Origin: Rhodanobacter sp. ANJX3 | Lineage (GTDB): Bacteria > Pseudomonadota > Gammaproteobacteria > Xanthomonadales > Rhodanobacteraceae | DNA: 64,000 nucleotides | Direction of reading: 5' to 3' | Assembly (NCBI RefSeq): GCF_014200755.1 | Contig: NZ_JACHCM010000002.1 | Span: forward strand, 558,001-622,000 | Part shown: positions 1 through 7,147 of the stretch, one piece after another | Layout: each line of letters begins with the position of its first letter | How positions within the stretch are numbered: the stretch's first letter is position 1 | Notes under the pieces: generated by a model | Databases searched by the model: none | The model's input: only the letters and a program-made list of their open reading frames with translations | Told to the model about the DNA's origin: nothing | Position numbers and translations under genes: made by a program

Positions 1-158
1 TGAGCCAGCACGTTGCCGTTACTGTCGCGCACCACCACCGAGGCCTCGGCAGGCGCGTGCGCCAACCATTCATACCCACAGTCGGCGCAGACCATCATGG
101 TGCCGTCGGGATAGCTATTCTGCAGCGTACATTGCGGGCAAGCGATCGAATCGGACAT
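1..158 (-). CDS. yjdM: YjdM/PhnA-family zinc-ribbon protein, 5' part only
   Basis: The first 52 codons run off the window edge. Two Cys pairs, C7-x2-C10 (CPQC) and C24-x2-C27 (CADC), form a small zinc ribbon. It is followed by VVVRDSNGNVL, the opening of the family's second domain. The YjdM family was once named PhnA and linked to alkylphosphonate use, but it has no proven enzymatic role; full members are about 110 residues. The ATG at 158 gives the usual N-terminus directly before the zinc ribbon. The gene is divergent from the effector/immunity pair and unlikely to be related to it. Confidence 0.8.
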   Translation of the reverse strand, partial: MSDSIACPQCTLQNSYPDGTMMVCADCGYEWLAHAPAEASVVVRDSNGNVLA

Positions 159-519
159 GGGCTCGAACCTGAAAAGAGCGCGCGATTGTAACCGCTGCTA
201 ATGCCGTGACGGCCCTGAATGGGCTATGCGATGTGAAAACAGGCGCTGAGTGCATTCTTTCGACTAAAAGCGGGTGAGAGCTCTGATCCGGTTAGCTGGC
301 CCACGCGAGGTACTGGTGCCAGGCCCAGGCGATGCGATGTAACCTGTTGACCGACAACCTTTCCCTAGCAAGCTCACGATCTGCTGCCAAGCGTCAGTGG
401 CAGGCTTTCCAGAGGGAATTTCAGGAGCGATCTTTGAAGGAAGGCTACCTATTCCGTCTATCTTGCGACAGGCCGCGCTATTGACTCCAAGGCTAAAAAT
501 CGACGAACAGGAGGAACAC
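159..519. other. Divergent intergenic region, nothing recognised
   Basis: These 361 bases separate the partial zinc-ribbon gene (minus) from the immunity gene (plus). I see no convincing ORF, hairpin or sigma70 pair. Promoters for both directions must lie here if each gene has its own. A weak TTGACT at 481 lacks a good -10 partner. Confidence 0.5.
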
Positions 520-963
520 ATGAAAACGTCAGGGATGCTCGCCATCACCTTCGCTCTGCTCACCTACGGCTCGGCCGCCGTAGCCGCCGACACTACGAGC
601 CAAATTATTCGGAGAGATGCTCCGAAAGGCATCACGACTGCCTTCTTTACCTGTATCGACAAGGCCGGCTCCGACACGATCGCTCTCGGCGGTTGCCTCT
701 CCGCGGAAAAAACCAAGCAGGACACCCGGCTCAACGCGACGTACAAGACGTTGCTCGGCAAGCTCAATGGCAAGGCGAAGGACGGTCTGGTCAGTGCTCA
801 ACGGGAGTGGCTGGCATTCCATAACAAGAGCGGCGATTTCGAAGTCCTGCTCTACGGCAATGAAACTGTCGCTGACCTTCAAGTAACGCAGAACGAGATT
901 TTCCAGCTTTGCGACCGCGCCAACACATTGGATAAGTATCTGGCCGTCGCCAACGACAACTAA
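520..963 (+). CDS. LprI/DUF1311-like periplasmic protein, putative effector immunity protein
   Basis: This 147-residue exported protein has a signal peptide (MKTSGMLAITFALLTYGSAA, cut near AVAA/DT) and then an LprI-type (DUF1311) domain. That domain shows the family's Cys residues (FTCIDK, GGCLSAEK, FQLCDR), an LNATYKTLLGKL helix and AQREWLAFH. LprI-type proteins are known or proposed lysozyme inhibitors. There is no lipobox, so it is probably soluble in the periplasm. I chose the ATG at 520 because AGGAGG lies at 509-514; an open frame further upstream would bury the signal peptide. The gene ends 26 bases before a putative peptidoglycan-attacking type IV effector. Effector/immunity pairs of the Xanthomonadales secretion system have this arrangement, so the protein is inferred to protect the producer from that toxin. 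Confidence 0.75.
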   Translation: MKTSGMLAITFALLTYGSAAVAADTTSQIIRRDAPKGITTAFFTCIDKAGSDTIALGGCLSAEKTKQDTRLNATYKTLLGKLNGKAKDGLVSAQREWLAFHNKSGDFEVLLYGNETVADLQVTQNEIFQLCDRANTLDKYLAVANDN

Positions 964-989
964 GCAGCATCGACTCAAGGACGAACACC

Positions 990-2531
990 ATGCCTGGTCT
1001 GAATACACACGATCTCGATTCACTTGCTGGCGCCACGTACTTCGTTGTCGGGCGCGGTACCGAAGGCGGCCCTTCTTCGTACCATCTTTCCATTACGGGC
1101 ATTACCGCAGGCACCTCCGATCCCCAATGGGGTAACGCCGATAAAATCGTGGCGGACAGTGGCTATTCGCTCGGCACCATCCAGGTTGATCTGGGCAAGC
1201 GCGGAACGTGGGCGCTGGGGTCGACAGACGGTGCCGCACCCAAAGCGGGCGAGACCACTTATGTGGACGGCGTCATTCAGCAGTCCAGCCAGTATGCGAA
1301 AGACCACGATCTGAAGTTTGCGCACGACATGGCGAAGCTTCGCACCGACCTGTTGACACACGGCAACGGCGAGCATGGTCGAACCACCCTCACCTTCATC
1401 GACAGAGACACACGCAACAGCATCGACGCGTGGGCATCGTCTCAAGACGGTCAGAAGTGGATTCACAAAAACATCGACTATCCGCAGATTAAGCAGGCGA
1501 CGCGGTCGGCGGTGAACATGCTGGACACTTACGGAAAGAATATTCCTGAAGATCGCCGTCTCGAGACTGTCGCCATTCTGGCGAAGACGGAGAATCAGAT
1601 CCCGTCGCAGATGACGAAGTTCGAAAAAGTGCTTAAAGACGGCGGAAACTATGACGACGTATTGGCCACAGCCAACCAGATCAAGGGCAAATACGCTTAC
1701 TACGATGGGCCGAAGGCTGCCGCTCTGGCCGAGCAGTATAAGAACGCTTATAAAAACCCAGAGATGGCGGCCGCTCTCGACCGTGCGCATGCCAAGGTTG
1801 GCGATACGAATTTCGATCCCTCGACATCCGCAAAAGATCCGGACATCAAGGAAGCCTTGAAGGCTATCGGCCAAGGCGAGCGTACCCACACGCCGCATAG
1901 TCACAACAGTTCTCTACACCAGGGCTCTCACGGCAAAGAAGTGACCGAACTGCAGACGGGTCTGGTCAAGCTGGGGTACACCGACACCCATGGTCACTCA
2001 TTGCACCCTGACGGCGATTTCGGTCCAGGCACAAAGGCCGCACTCCAGAAATTCCAGCTCGCGTATCACCTGACGCCCGATGGTGTCGCCGGTCGAAACA
2101 CGCTGGATGCCTTACATAAGACGGGGCAATCACCGACGCTCGCCGATCCCATACATCCCCGTCATGGGGTTTACCAGCAGGCCCTGGGCGCGGTGCATCG
2201 CCTGGATGCGGAACACGGACGCGTGCCGGATCAACGCAGCGAAAATCTCGCGGCGGCGCTGGCCGTCGCCGCAAAAGCCAAGGGCATGAGCGGCGTCGAC
2301 CATGTCGTGCTGAGCCAAGACGCCCAGCGCGCGTTCGCTATCCAGGGCGACCTCAATTCCCCACACAAAAGCTACGCCCATGTCGACATCACCCAGGCCG
2401 TCAATACGTCTGTCGCGCAAAGCAGTGTGCAGTGGCAGCAAAACGCTCAACAGGCGGCTCAAGCCCAGAGCGCACAGGCGATGCAACAGGCGCAAAATCC
2501 GCCGCCGGCTCAGGTCGCCATGCAGCGCTGA
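990..2531 (+). CDS. Putative X-T4SS effector: lysozyme-like N-terminus, peptidoglycan-binding domain, XVIPCD
   Basis: The 513-residue protein has three parts. Residues 1-290 are an unidentified region that may be the toxic enzyme. Residues about 310-377 form a PG_binding_1 domain (VTELQTGLVKLGY, DGDFGPGTKAALQKFQ, DGVAGRNTLDAL). Residues about 385-513 match the XVIPCD, the VirD4-interacting domain of Xanthomonadales type IV effectors: HPRHGVYQQALGAVHRLD, PDQRSENLAAALAVAAK, VVLSQDAQRAFAIQG, then a Gln-rich tail after about residue 480. There is no Sec signal, as expected for type IV export. Known XVIPCD proteins are injected into rival bacteria, where many attack the cell wall. The gene directly follows an LprI-like periplasmic protein, its likely antidote. 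The secretion machinery is not in the window. The XVIPCD is clear to me; the enzyme class is inference. Confidence 0.82.
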   Translation: MPGLNTHDLDSLAGATYFVVGRGTEGGPSSYHLSITGITAGTSDPQWGNADKIVADSGYSLGTIQVDLGKRGTWALGSTDGAAPKAGETTYVDGVIQQSSQYAKDHDLKFAHDMAKLRTDLLTHGNGEHGRTTLTFIDRDTRNSIDAWASSQDGQKWIHKNIDYPQIKQATRSAVNMLDTYGKNIPEDRRLETVAILAKTENQIPSQMTKFEKVLKDGGNYDDVLATANQIKGKYAYYDGPKAAALAEQYKNAYKNPEMAAALDRAHAKVGDTNFDPSTSAKDPDIKEALKAIGQGERTHTPHSHNSSLHQGSHGKEVTELQTGLVKLGYTDTHGHSLHPDGDFGPGTKAALQKFQLAYHLTPDGVAGRNTLDALHKTGQSPTLADPIHPRHGVYQQALGAVHRLDAEHGRVPDQRSENLAAALAVAAKAKGMSGVDHVVLSQDAQRAFAIQGDLNSPHKSYAHVDITQAVNTSVAQSSVQWQQNAQQAAQAQSAQAMQQAQNPPPAQVAMQR

Positions 2532-2609
2532 GCACCGGGACGAGCTCGCCCCAACTCAGGCCGATCTTGCATCGCGTCGCAGGTCACCGGATGCCTGCAA
2601 ACCAAGAAT

Positions 2610-2633
2610 GGGGTCAGGTTAAACCTGAACCCC
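2610..2633. repeat. GGGGTCAGGTT palindromic repeat, left copy
   Basis: An imperfect palindrome (GGGGTCAGGTT, then AACCTGAACCCC). Bases 2611-2623 are the exact reverse complement of 3635-3647, so two 13-bp inverted copies bracket the YkgJ-like gene. The stop codon and last codons of that gene lie inside this copy. Related motifs occur at 5050, 6835 and 7170. Confidence 0.7.
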
Positions 2634-3405
2634 GTTTTTGTTTATTGGTACGACAAGGGATGGGACGCCATGCATCGTTTTCGGCTGGCATCTGGTCAGA
2701 TGCCCATGCTGAAAGCCGCTCATCGTCATGTAGAACGCTCGACAGGAATGTGTTCATTTCAAGAAAGTGCGGCGTTCTATTCGGTTGTACTGCGTGATGG
2801 AAGGATTTGCGGATCAGATCATCGAACGGGTAGGCGAACACCACTTCCTCACCCGCATTCCGGCCCCGCCGCACACGGTCCTCGCAAGCCGCTATTGAGC
2901 ATGAGCGATGCGTTCGGCAGTTGATGGGGCGCGCTGCGTAAAGCGTGCACAGGCCCTGTTCGCCCAACAACCCACATCGCGAACCAGGCCCGGATTTTCC
3001 GAGTGAAGGAAGTCGGTGGGCGATCTCTGCTTTTTCAGCCTCCGTGAGCTCGAGCAGTGCCCTCGCAATAATGGCAGCTTCCTGCACACTAAGAGCAATC
3101 TGCATATGTGTGCAGCACATGATGCATCCGCCATCATCCGGGCATGCTTGCTTGGGATAACGGTTGCTGCTTAGCTCGTTCTTGACGATGGTATCGGCAA
3201 GCCTAAACAGGGCATGGATCTGATCGAGCGGGTCATCGTTGGATCTGCTGTCTTCACCGGGATCAGCGGCAAAGCGCGCGACTATCCTCTGCGCTCGTTC
3301 CTCAAGCAGTGGCCTGTATCGACGCATGCCTTCTTCGGACGCGCATCGCTCCTCAAGTACGGCATCGACGATTTTTGCTGCGAGTTGATCCGATAGTTCT
3401 TTCAT
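2614..3405 (-). CDS. YkgJ-family Cys-cluster (metal-binding) protein
   Basis: About 263 residues. The core has closely spaced cysteines: CPDDGGCIMCC, then RCGLLGEQGLCTLYAARPINCRTHRSC and a further Cys in IAACED. This is the pattern of the YkgJ/UPF0153 family, thought to hold zinc or an Fe-S cluster; its biochemical role is unknown. I used the ATG at 3405 (MKELSDQL). In-frame ATG 3471 and TTG 3507 are possible, and none has a good ribosome-binding site. The final residues (about KRGSGLT) and the stop are encoded by the palindromic repeat at 2610-2633, so the natural C-terminus was probably replaced. The gene stands alone between inverted repeat copies, as if carried as a cassette. Confidence 0.7.
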   Translation of the reverse strand: MKELSDQLAAKIVDAVLEERCASEEGMRRYRPLLEERAQRIVARFAADPGEDSRSNDDPLDQIHALFRLADTIVKNELSSNRYPKQACPDDGGCIMCCTHMQIALSVQEAAIIARALLELTEAEKAEIAHRLPSLGKSGPGSRCGLLGEQGLCTLYAARPINCRTHRSCSIAACEDRVRRGRNAGEEVVFAYPFDDLIRKSFHHAVQPNRTPHFLEMNTFLSSVLHDDERLSAWASDQMPAENDAWRPIPCRTNKQKRGSGLT

Positions 3406-3634
3406 ATGCGATGGATGGCCGATGTTATCTTTTCCATTCTTACACTTGTGGCCAGTAATGGAAGTCGACATTCCTTCAATGCCACTGCTGTCGGTAAGTA
3501 GCGCCAATAGGTTGCCAGCAAACGAAACGACCGGCGATTTCTCACCGTGCGTTTCGTCTTATGGGTGGAGGTGGTGGAAGCCAATTTTTGGCGGCTTGCA
3601 CACCGAACAGGCTCAGGTTGGACTACTCCTGACC

Positions 3635-3647
3635 TTTAACCTGACCC
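3635..3647. repeat. GGGTCAGGTTAAA repeat, right inverted copy
   Basis: TTTAACCTGACCC here is the exact reverse complement of 2611-2623. With the left copy it delimits about 1 kb carrying only the YkgJ-like gene. Confidence 0.7.
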
Positions 3648-3742
3648 TTTTGTTGCGTCAGAAAACCTAAGCATAAACGACAAAGTCCGGTGTTATGGCC
3701 GGCAGCCTTCCCATGAAGGTAAATGATGCTCGCGTTCTTTAC

Positions 3743-4348
3743 TTAATGAACCCGAACGTTTTCTCGCTCAATACGATAGACGGCCGGCTCTTCGTTCACG
3801 CCGCTGTGCAAACTGTGCGGAAGGTCGAGCCGCTGCGACTCCACCTGACGAATAATTTCTCGCACAGTGCACGCATCGCTGAAGATGGCCTGCCCCAGCA
3901 GCGACAGCGTGTGGTCAGCCAGCTCGGCGCCATGGCTGGCAGTCACCACATCGCCATGGGCTGCAATCATGTCGATCAGCGGGTTGAGCGTATCGACCTG
4001 CTCCAGGGTCATGCCGAAAAGGTAGTTCCCGGCCGCATCGTCCGGCATCGCCTCCGCGCCCTCTGCTTTCCTATCGGCCGTGGGCGCTGCGTCGCTTTCG
4101 GGTCGATAAGCCGGAAACGAGAGGCCGCTCAGTACGACATCCATCTGTTCCACCAGAAATTCCAGGCAGATCGCAACCTGCTCCGCATTGATCTTCGGGA
4201 GCCCTTCCTGCTCGGCATCCGGCATGCGCGGCTGCGCGATATGCGAGAGAAACTCCGCGTAATCGCGCAGCTTCTGCAGCTGGCGCTGGCTGTGCTCCGG
4301 CAGAAAATAACCCCTCGTGTCCCGATCATCCGCATCGAACGTTGACAT
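3743..4348 (-). CDS. XAC0095-family protein
   Basis: A 201-residue protein. Its N-terminus, RGYFLPEHSQRQLQKLRDY followed by AEFLSHIAQPR, matches the XAC0095 family, small Xanthomonadales proteins of unknown function that usually have about 70-110 residues. This copy is about twice that length: a polar stretch at about 80-105 is followed by a helical region (FGMTLEQVDTLNPLIDMIAA, ADHTLSLLGQAIF). No signal peptide or membrane segment is visible, so it is probably cytoplasmic. The ATG at 4348 has a strong AGGAGG six bases upstream. It is divergent from the controller-protein gene. I know no biochemical role. Confidence 0.65.
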   Translation of the reverse strand: MSTFDADDRDTRGYFLPEHSQRQLQKLRDYAEFLSHIAQPRMPDAEQEGLPKINAEQVAICLEFLVEQMDVVLSGLSFPAYRPESDAAPTADRKAEGAEAMPDDAAGNYLFGMTLEQVDTLNPLIDMIAAHGDVVTASHGAELADHTLSLLGQAIFSDACTVREIIRQVESQRLDLPHSLHSGVNEEPAVYRIERENVRVH

Positions 4349-4455
4349 GGCCGCCTCCTGATTTCATCGAAGAAGTGTCCCACGGGAAAATTCCACACAA
4401 GTCGACTCAGCGACGCTCTGAGCCAAGGCCCCCATGCGCGGACCAAGTATAACGT

Positions 4456-4481
4456 GACTTATAGTCCGTAGATCAATAGTC
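4456..4481 (+). promoter_or_regulatory. C-box operator of restriction-modification controller type
   Basis: Two tandem half-palindromic sites, GACTTATAGTC (4456-4466) and GATCAATAGTC (4471-4481), are separated by CGTA. This reproduces the known C-box layout (GACT-N3-AGTC twice, about four bases apart) bound by controller proteins such as C.Esp1396I. It ends 22 bases before the GTG start of the controller-like gene. In characterised systems the left site activates and the right site represses the C gene; that behaviour is inferred here. Confidence 0.7.
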
Positions 4482-4503
4482 CACCAAAAGCGATTGTTTA
4501 GCG

Positions 4504-4782
4504 GTGGACATCACTTCATACGTCGGCCCTGCTTTCCGATTGCTGCGCGAGCGTTGCGAGCTCAGCCAGGAAGAGCTCGCGTTGCGCGCGGGGCTCGACC
4601 GCACCTATGTGAGCGGCATCGAACGCGGCCGTCGCAATCCTTCGCTGAAATCCATGCAGCGAATCGCTACGGAGCTAAGTGCAGCTTTGGACGAAGTATT
4701 CACACTCGCTCGAGAACTGGCAGAAGGGAGCGAGGCCGTGTCCAAACCAAAGCGAGTCCGCGGCAGCAATCGAAGTCTCTAG
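4504..4782 (+). CDS. Controller (C) protein-like XRE regulator, orphan
   Basis: A 92-residue helix-turn-helix protein. The XRE core covers about residues 10-65: LRERCELSQEELALRAG, then LDRTYVSGIERGRRNPSLKS, the signature of restriction-modification controller proteins (LDRTYISGIER in characterised members). A basic tail follows. It starts at GTG 4504 with no visible Shine-Dalgarno; C genes are often leaderless. A C-box lies directly upstream at 4456-4481, so autoregulation is likely. Controller genes normally sit beside an endonuclease and a methyltransferase, but neither is nearby: transposase debris follows and an XAC0095 gene is divergent. It may be the survivor of a lost system or a recruited regulator. 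Confidence 0.8.
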   Translation: MDITSYVGPAFRLLRERCELSQEELALRAGLDRTYVSGIERGRRNPSLKSMQRIATELSAALDEVFTLARELAEGSEAVSKPKRVRGSNRSL

Positions 4783-4838
4783 ACACTGAAAATTGCGCGG
4801 TAAAATCTGCACGACGCACATGATTCATGGGGAAGTGA

Positions 4839-5051
4839 TGGCAACCCAAAGCGCGTGCCAATGCCTACCGCCAGCTATTACACGAAACCCTGTCCGACGA
4901 CGACCTGAAAGCCATCCTGACCTATCTTCAGCAACAACGCGCCTTTGGCCGGGACGACTTCCGTGCGATGGTCGAGGCCAAGACCCGACGTTTCGCCGGC
5001 ATCAGGCCCGCGCATCGTCCGCCACGCGACAATTCAAAAGTCTATAAGTGA
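4839..5051 (+). pseudogene. RAYT (REP-associated tyrosine transposase) remnant, C-terminal part
   Basis: An open frame with no start of its own encodes about 70 residues ending at TGA 5049-5051. The sequence NAYRQLLHETLSDDDLKAIL, QQQRAFGRDDFRAMVEAKT and GIRPAHRPPR matches the C-terminal end of Y1-type REP-associated transposases. The catalytic HUH and Tyr region is missing, so the piece is dead. The matching N-terminal piece lies 1.9 kb downstream at 6959-7105 on the same strand, in the reverse of natural order. The repeat GAACCTGACC (5050-5059) overlaps the stop codon. Confidence 0.75.
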
Positions 5052-5059
5052 ACCTGACC
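5050..5059. repeat. GGTCAGGTTC repeat, inverted copy left of the TetR/SDR pair
   Basis: GAACCTGACC is the reverse complement of 6837-6846. The two copies bracket the TetR and dehydrogenase genes much as the copies at 2611 and 3635 bracket the YkgJ-like gene. Confidence 0.55.
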
Positions 5060-5089
5060 ACTCTGACCCCAGTTTTCTATATAGGCGAT

Positions 5090-5698
5090 TCAACCTTTTC
5101 CCGTTTTTGGCGCCCCCAATATTTGGCGGAGCACCCGACCAAACGAGTCCCCTCCGGGGCTCCGCTGAGATCGTTTTTGAAGCGCGATCCCCACGGAGAG
5201 AGCCATCAGAATTCCAGTGAACTCTTGCGGAGACTCAAGATCAAGCGATAGTTTCCCCAGAGCTCTGTTCAGCAGCAGAGACAACGACTCTTGATGCTGG
5301 GTAAAGACAGGAATGAATTTCTTGGCGAACTTCGGATCACGAGCCGACTGGAGTTGAAACTCTGCCATCAATATTCCGGCATCGACGCGAGTTCGGGAGC
5401 TTTCGTAGTATTGAGCCAGGCACTCCAGCAACTGAGTACCATCTGCCTCCATCTGAACAAGTTCCTCCAGATCAACAAGTTCTCTGCGTGTATGTTCCTG
5501 CAGAACAGCAAGGAGGATTTCATCTTTGCTGGGGAAATTGGAGTAAAACGCGCCCTTGGTGTAGCCAGCTTGATCTGCGATGCGGTCCACAGAGGCACCC
5601 TCGTAGCCATATCGGCTAAACACTTCCAGTGCCGCTTCAAGCAGGCGCTCTTTGGTCCGTTGTTTGCCTTCCTCACGCGTTAGTCTCTTCCGCTTCAT
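5090..5698 (-). CDS. TetR/AcrR-family repressor
   Basis: A 202-residue protein. The N-terminal TetR helix-turn-helix reads RLLEAALEVFSRYGYEGASV, then ADQAGYTKGAFYSNFPSKDE (about residues 15-60); the rest is an all-helical ligand and dimer domain. I chose the ATG at 5698 (MKRKRLTREE) because GAGGGGGA lies about 9-16 bases upstream; a longer frame lacks this. It is divergent from an NAD-dependent dehydrogenase, with a perfect inverted repeat at 5738-5755 between them. Most simply it represses both itself and the dehydrogenase until a small ligand binds. The ligand cannot be read from the sequence. The gene starts just after a broken transposase. Confidence 0.88.
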   Translation of the reverse strand: MKRKRLTREEGKQRTKERLLEAALEVFSRYGYEGASVDRIADQAGYTKGAFYSNFPSKDEILLAVLQEHTRRELVDLEELVQMEADGTQLLECLAQYYESSRTRVDAGILMAEFQLQSARDPKFAKKFIPVFTQHQESLSLLLNRALGKLSLDLESPQEFTGILMALSVGIALQKRSQRSPGGDSFGRVLRQILGAPKTGKG

Positions 5699-5737
5699 CG
5701 CACGATCCCCCTCATCACAGCATACAATTTGCAACCA

Positions 5738-5755
5738 ATATACCGTTTGGTATAT
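5738..5755. promoter_or_regulatory. Predicted TetR operator
   Basis: A perfect inverted repeat, ATATACC-GTTT-GGTATAT, lies between the divergent TetR and dehydrogenase genes, 38 bases before the dehydrogenase ATG and 40 before the TetR ATG. TetR repressors usually bind such sites in shared promoters. Confidence 0.65.
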
Positions 5756-5792
5756 CTATACTATCGGGTACGCTTTGGCAGGGGTAAGAAAT

Positions 5793-6812
5793 ATGGAGCA
5801 AAGGATCGCATTCGTGACCGGCGCAACAGGGCTATTGGGTAATAACCTGGTACGACTGCTTCTGGATCGAGGGTGGACGGTAAAGGCTCTCGCCAGATCA
5901 CAGGAGAAAGCGTCGAAGCAGTTCGAGGGGCTTGAGGTCGAGGTCATTCAGGGGGATATGACGAACGTGCAGCAATTCGCCTCAACTATGCGAGGCGTGA
6001 CTGCCGTCTTTCATACTGCTGCTTACTTCCGTGAAAGTTTTCTCGGAGGCTCGCACTGGAAGGCTCTGCACGCCGCAAATGTACTGGGCACGAGGAACCT
6101 TCTGGAAGCTGCTTATGCTGCGGGCGTTCGGAAGTTCGTTCAGACCAGTTCGATTGCAGTTCTCAACGGTCCTCGCGGGGCAATGATCGACGAGACGATG
6201 CTGCGCACTGAGAACGACGGGGATGACTACTACAGAAGCAAAATCCTCGCGGACAAGGAAGTGAGTTCGTTCTTGGCAAGCCATCCTGATTTTTTCGCCG
6301 TGTTCGTGCTGCCAGGCTGGATGCACGGCCCGGGCGACTCCGGTCCAACGCAAGCCGGTCAGACGACTCTGGACTTCGTAAACCGCAAGCTGCCGGGTAT
6401 CCCCCCGGGTACAGTATCGGTCGTTGATGCACGCGACGTCGCTTTAGCAATGATCGCAAGTCTCGAACGTGGACGTCGCGGGGAACGTTATCTCTCCGCT
6501 GGCCGCAATATGGACATGAAGGGTATCTTTTCCGAGTTGCAGGAAGTCACCGGCGTGCCTGCACCGCGGAGGAAACTACCTCTTTTCATGCTGTATATCG
6601 TTGCGGCATTTCAGGAGCTTCGGGCGAGACTCACGAAGGCGCCGGCGCTCCTCAGCTGGGCGACCGTACGGCTCATGGTTCGGGAAAATGGGCGCTCGAC
6701 GTTCAGCGATCGAAAGCTCCGGGAAGAACTCGGTGTTCAATTCCGACCCGTCCGAGAGACTCTGCGCGACGAGGTCACTTGGTACCGGGACCATGGTTGG
6801 ATCGAGGCTTGA
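5793..6812 (+). CDS. Extended SDR NAD(P)-dependent epimerase/reductase
   Basis: A 339-residue cytoplasmic Rossmann enzyme. The nucleotide motif TGATGLLGNNL lies at residues 8-18, and the catalytic Tyr-Lys pair is in DDYYRSKILADKE (about 146-158) after a QTSSIAVL segment. Size and pattern fit the dihydroflavonol-reductase or 3-beta-HSD-like branch of extended SDRs, which reduce ketones or oxidise hydroxyls on varied substrates. The ATG at 5793 follows AGGGGTAAG; earlier in-frame codons run into the operator and the TetR gene. It is probably controlled by the divergent TetR protein. The substrate is unknown; detoxification of a compound sensed by TetR is one possibility. Confidence 0.82.
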   Translation: MEQRIAFVTGATGLLGNNLVRLLLDRGWTVKALARSQEKASKQFEGLEVEVIQGDMTNVQQFASTMRGVTAVFHTAAYFRESFLGGSHWKALHAANVLGTRNLLEAAYAAGVRKFVQTSSIAVLNGPRGAMIDETMLRTENDGDDYYRSKILADKEVSSFLASHPDFFAVFVLPGWMHGPGDSGPTQAGQTTLDFVNRKLPGIPPGTVSVVDARDVALAMIASLERGRRGERYLSAGRNMDMKGIFSELQEVTGVPAPRRKLPLFMLYIVAAFQELRARLTKAPALLSWATVRLMVRENGRSTFSDRKLREELGVQFRPVRETLRDEVTWYRDHGWIEA

Positions 6813-6834
6813 TGCTTCCGTCATTCGAAGCAAA

Positions 6835-6846
6835 GGGGTCAGGTTC
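6835..6846. repeat. GGGGTCAGGTTC repeat, right of the TetR/SDR pair
   Basis: GGGGTCAGGTTC lies 22 bases after the dehydrogenase stop. Its last ten bases are the inverted match of 5050-5059. Confidence 0.55.
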
Positions 6847-6958
6847 ATTTTCCTGCGAGAGGTCGAGCCGTGAGGTGGCGAGCCACAGGCGTCCTGCCTA
6901 CAGCGACAGCTTCGTCCGCAAAGCATCCTGATGCGACATAACGCAGCGGAAGCACACC

Positions 6959-7105
6959 ATGGCGCGCCAGCCTCGTCCTGATCTCCCTGGCATCCCGCAA
7001 CATCTCGTTCAACGCGGCAACGACCGCCAGGCGTGCTTTGCCGCGGAAACGGACTACCTGCGCTATCTGCAGGAATTAAGAGAAGCGACGCCCCCCCGAT
7101 TTTGA
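6959..7105 (+). pseudogene. RAYT transposase remnant, N-terminal part
   Basis: The 48-codon frame from ATG 6959 begins MARQPRPDLPGIPQHLVQRG and continues NDRQACFAAETDYLRYLQEL, the usual N-terminus of Y1/RAYT transposases. It then runs into unrelated codons (ATPPRF) and TGA 7103-7105. The HUH motif and catalytic tyrosine are absent. It is collinear with the C-terminal remnant at 4839-5051 but lies downstream of it. Confidence 0.8.
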
Positions 7106-7147
7106 GTAGCACATAGGTTTGGAGTCCAATCCCCCTTGACCCACCAG

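Noticed and set aside
397..519. N-terminal extension of the LprI-like protein to 397
   Set aside because: It would bury the signal peptide, and the strong AGGAGG at 509-514 points to ATG 520.
990..2531. Phage endolysin as the identity of the 513-residue protein
   Set aside because: No other phage genes are near, and the XVIPCD end with Gln-rich tail points to type IV secretion instead.
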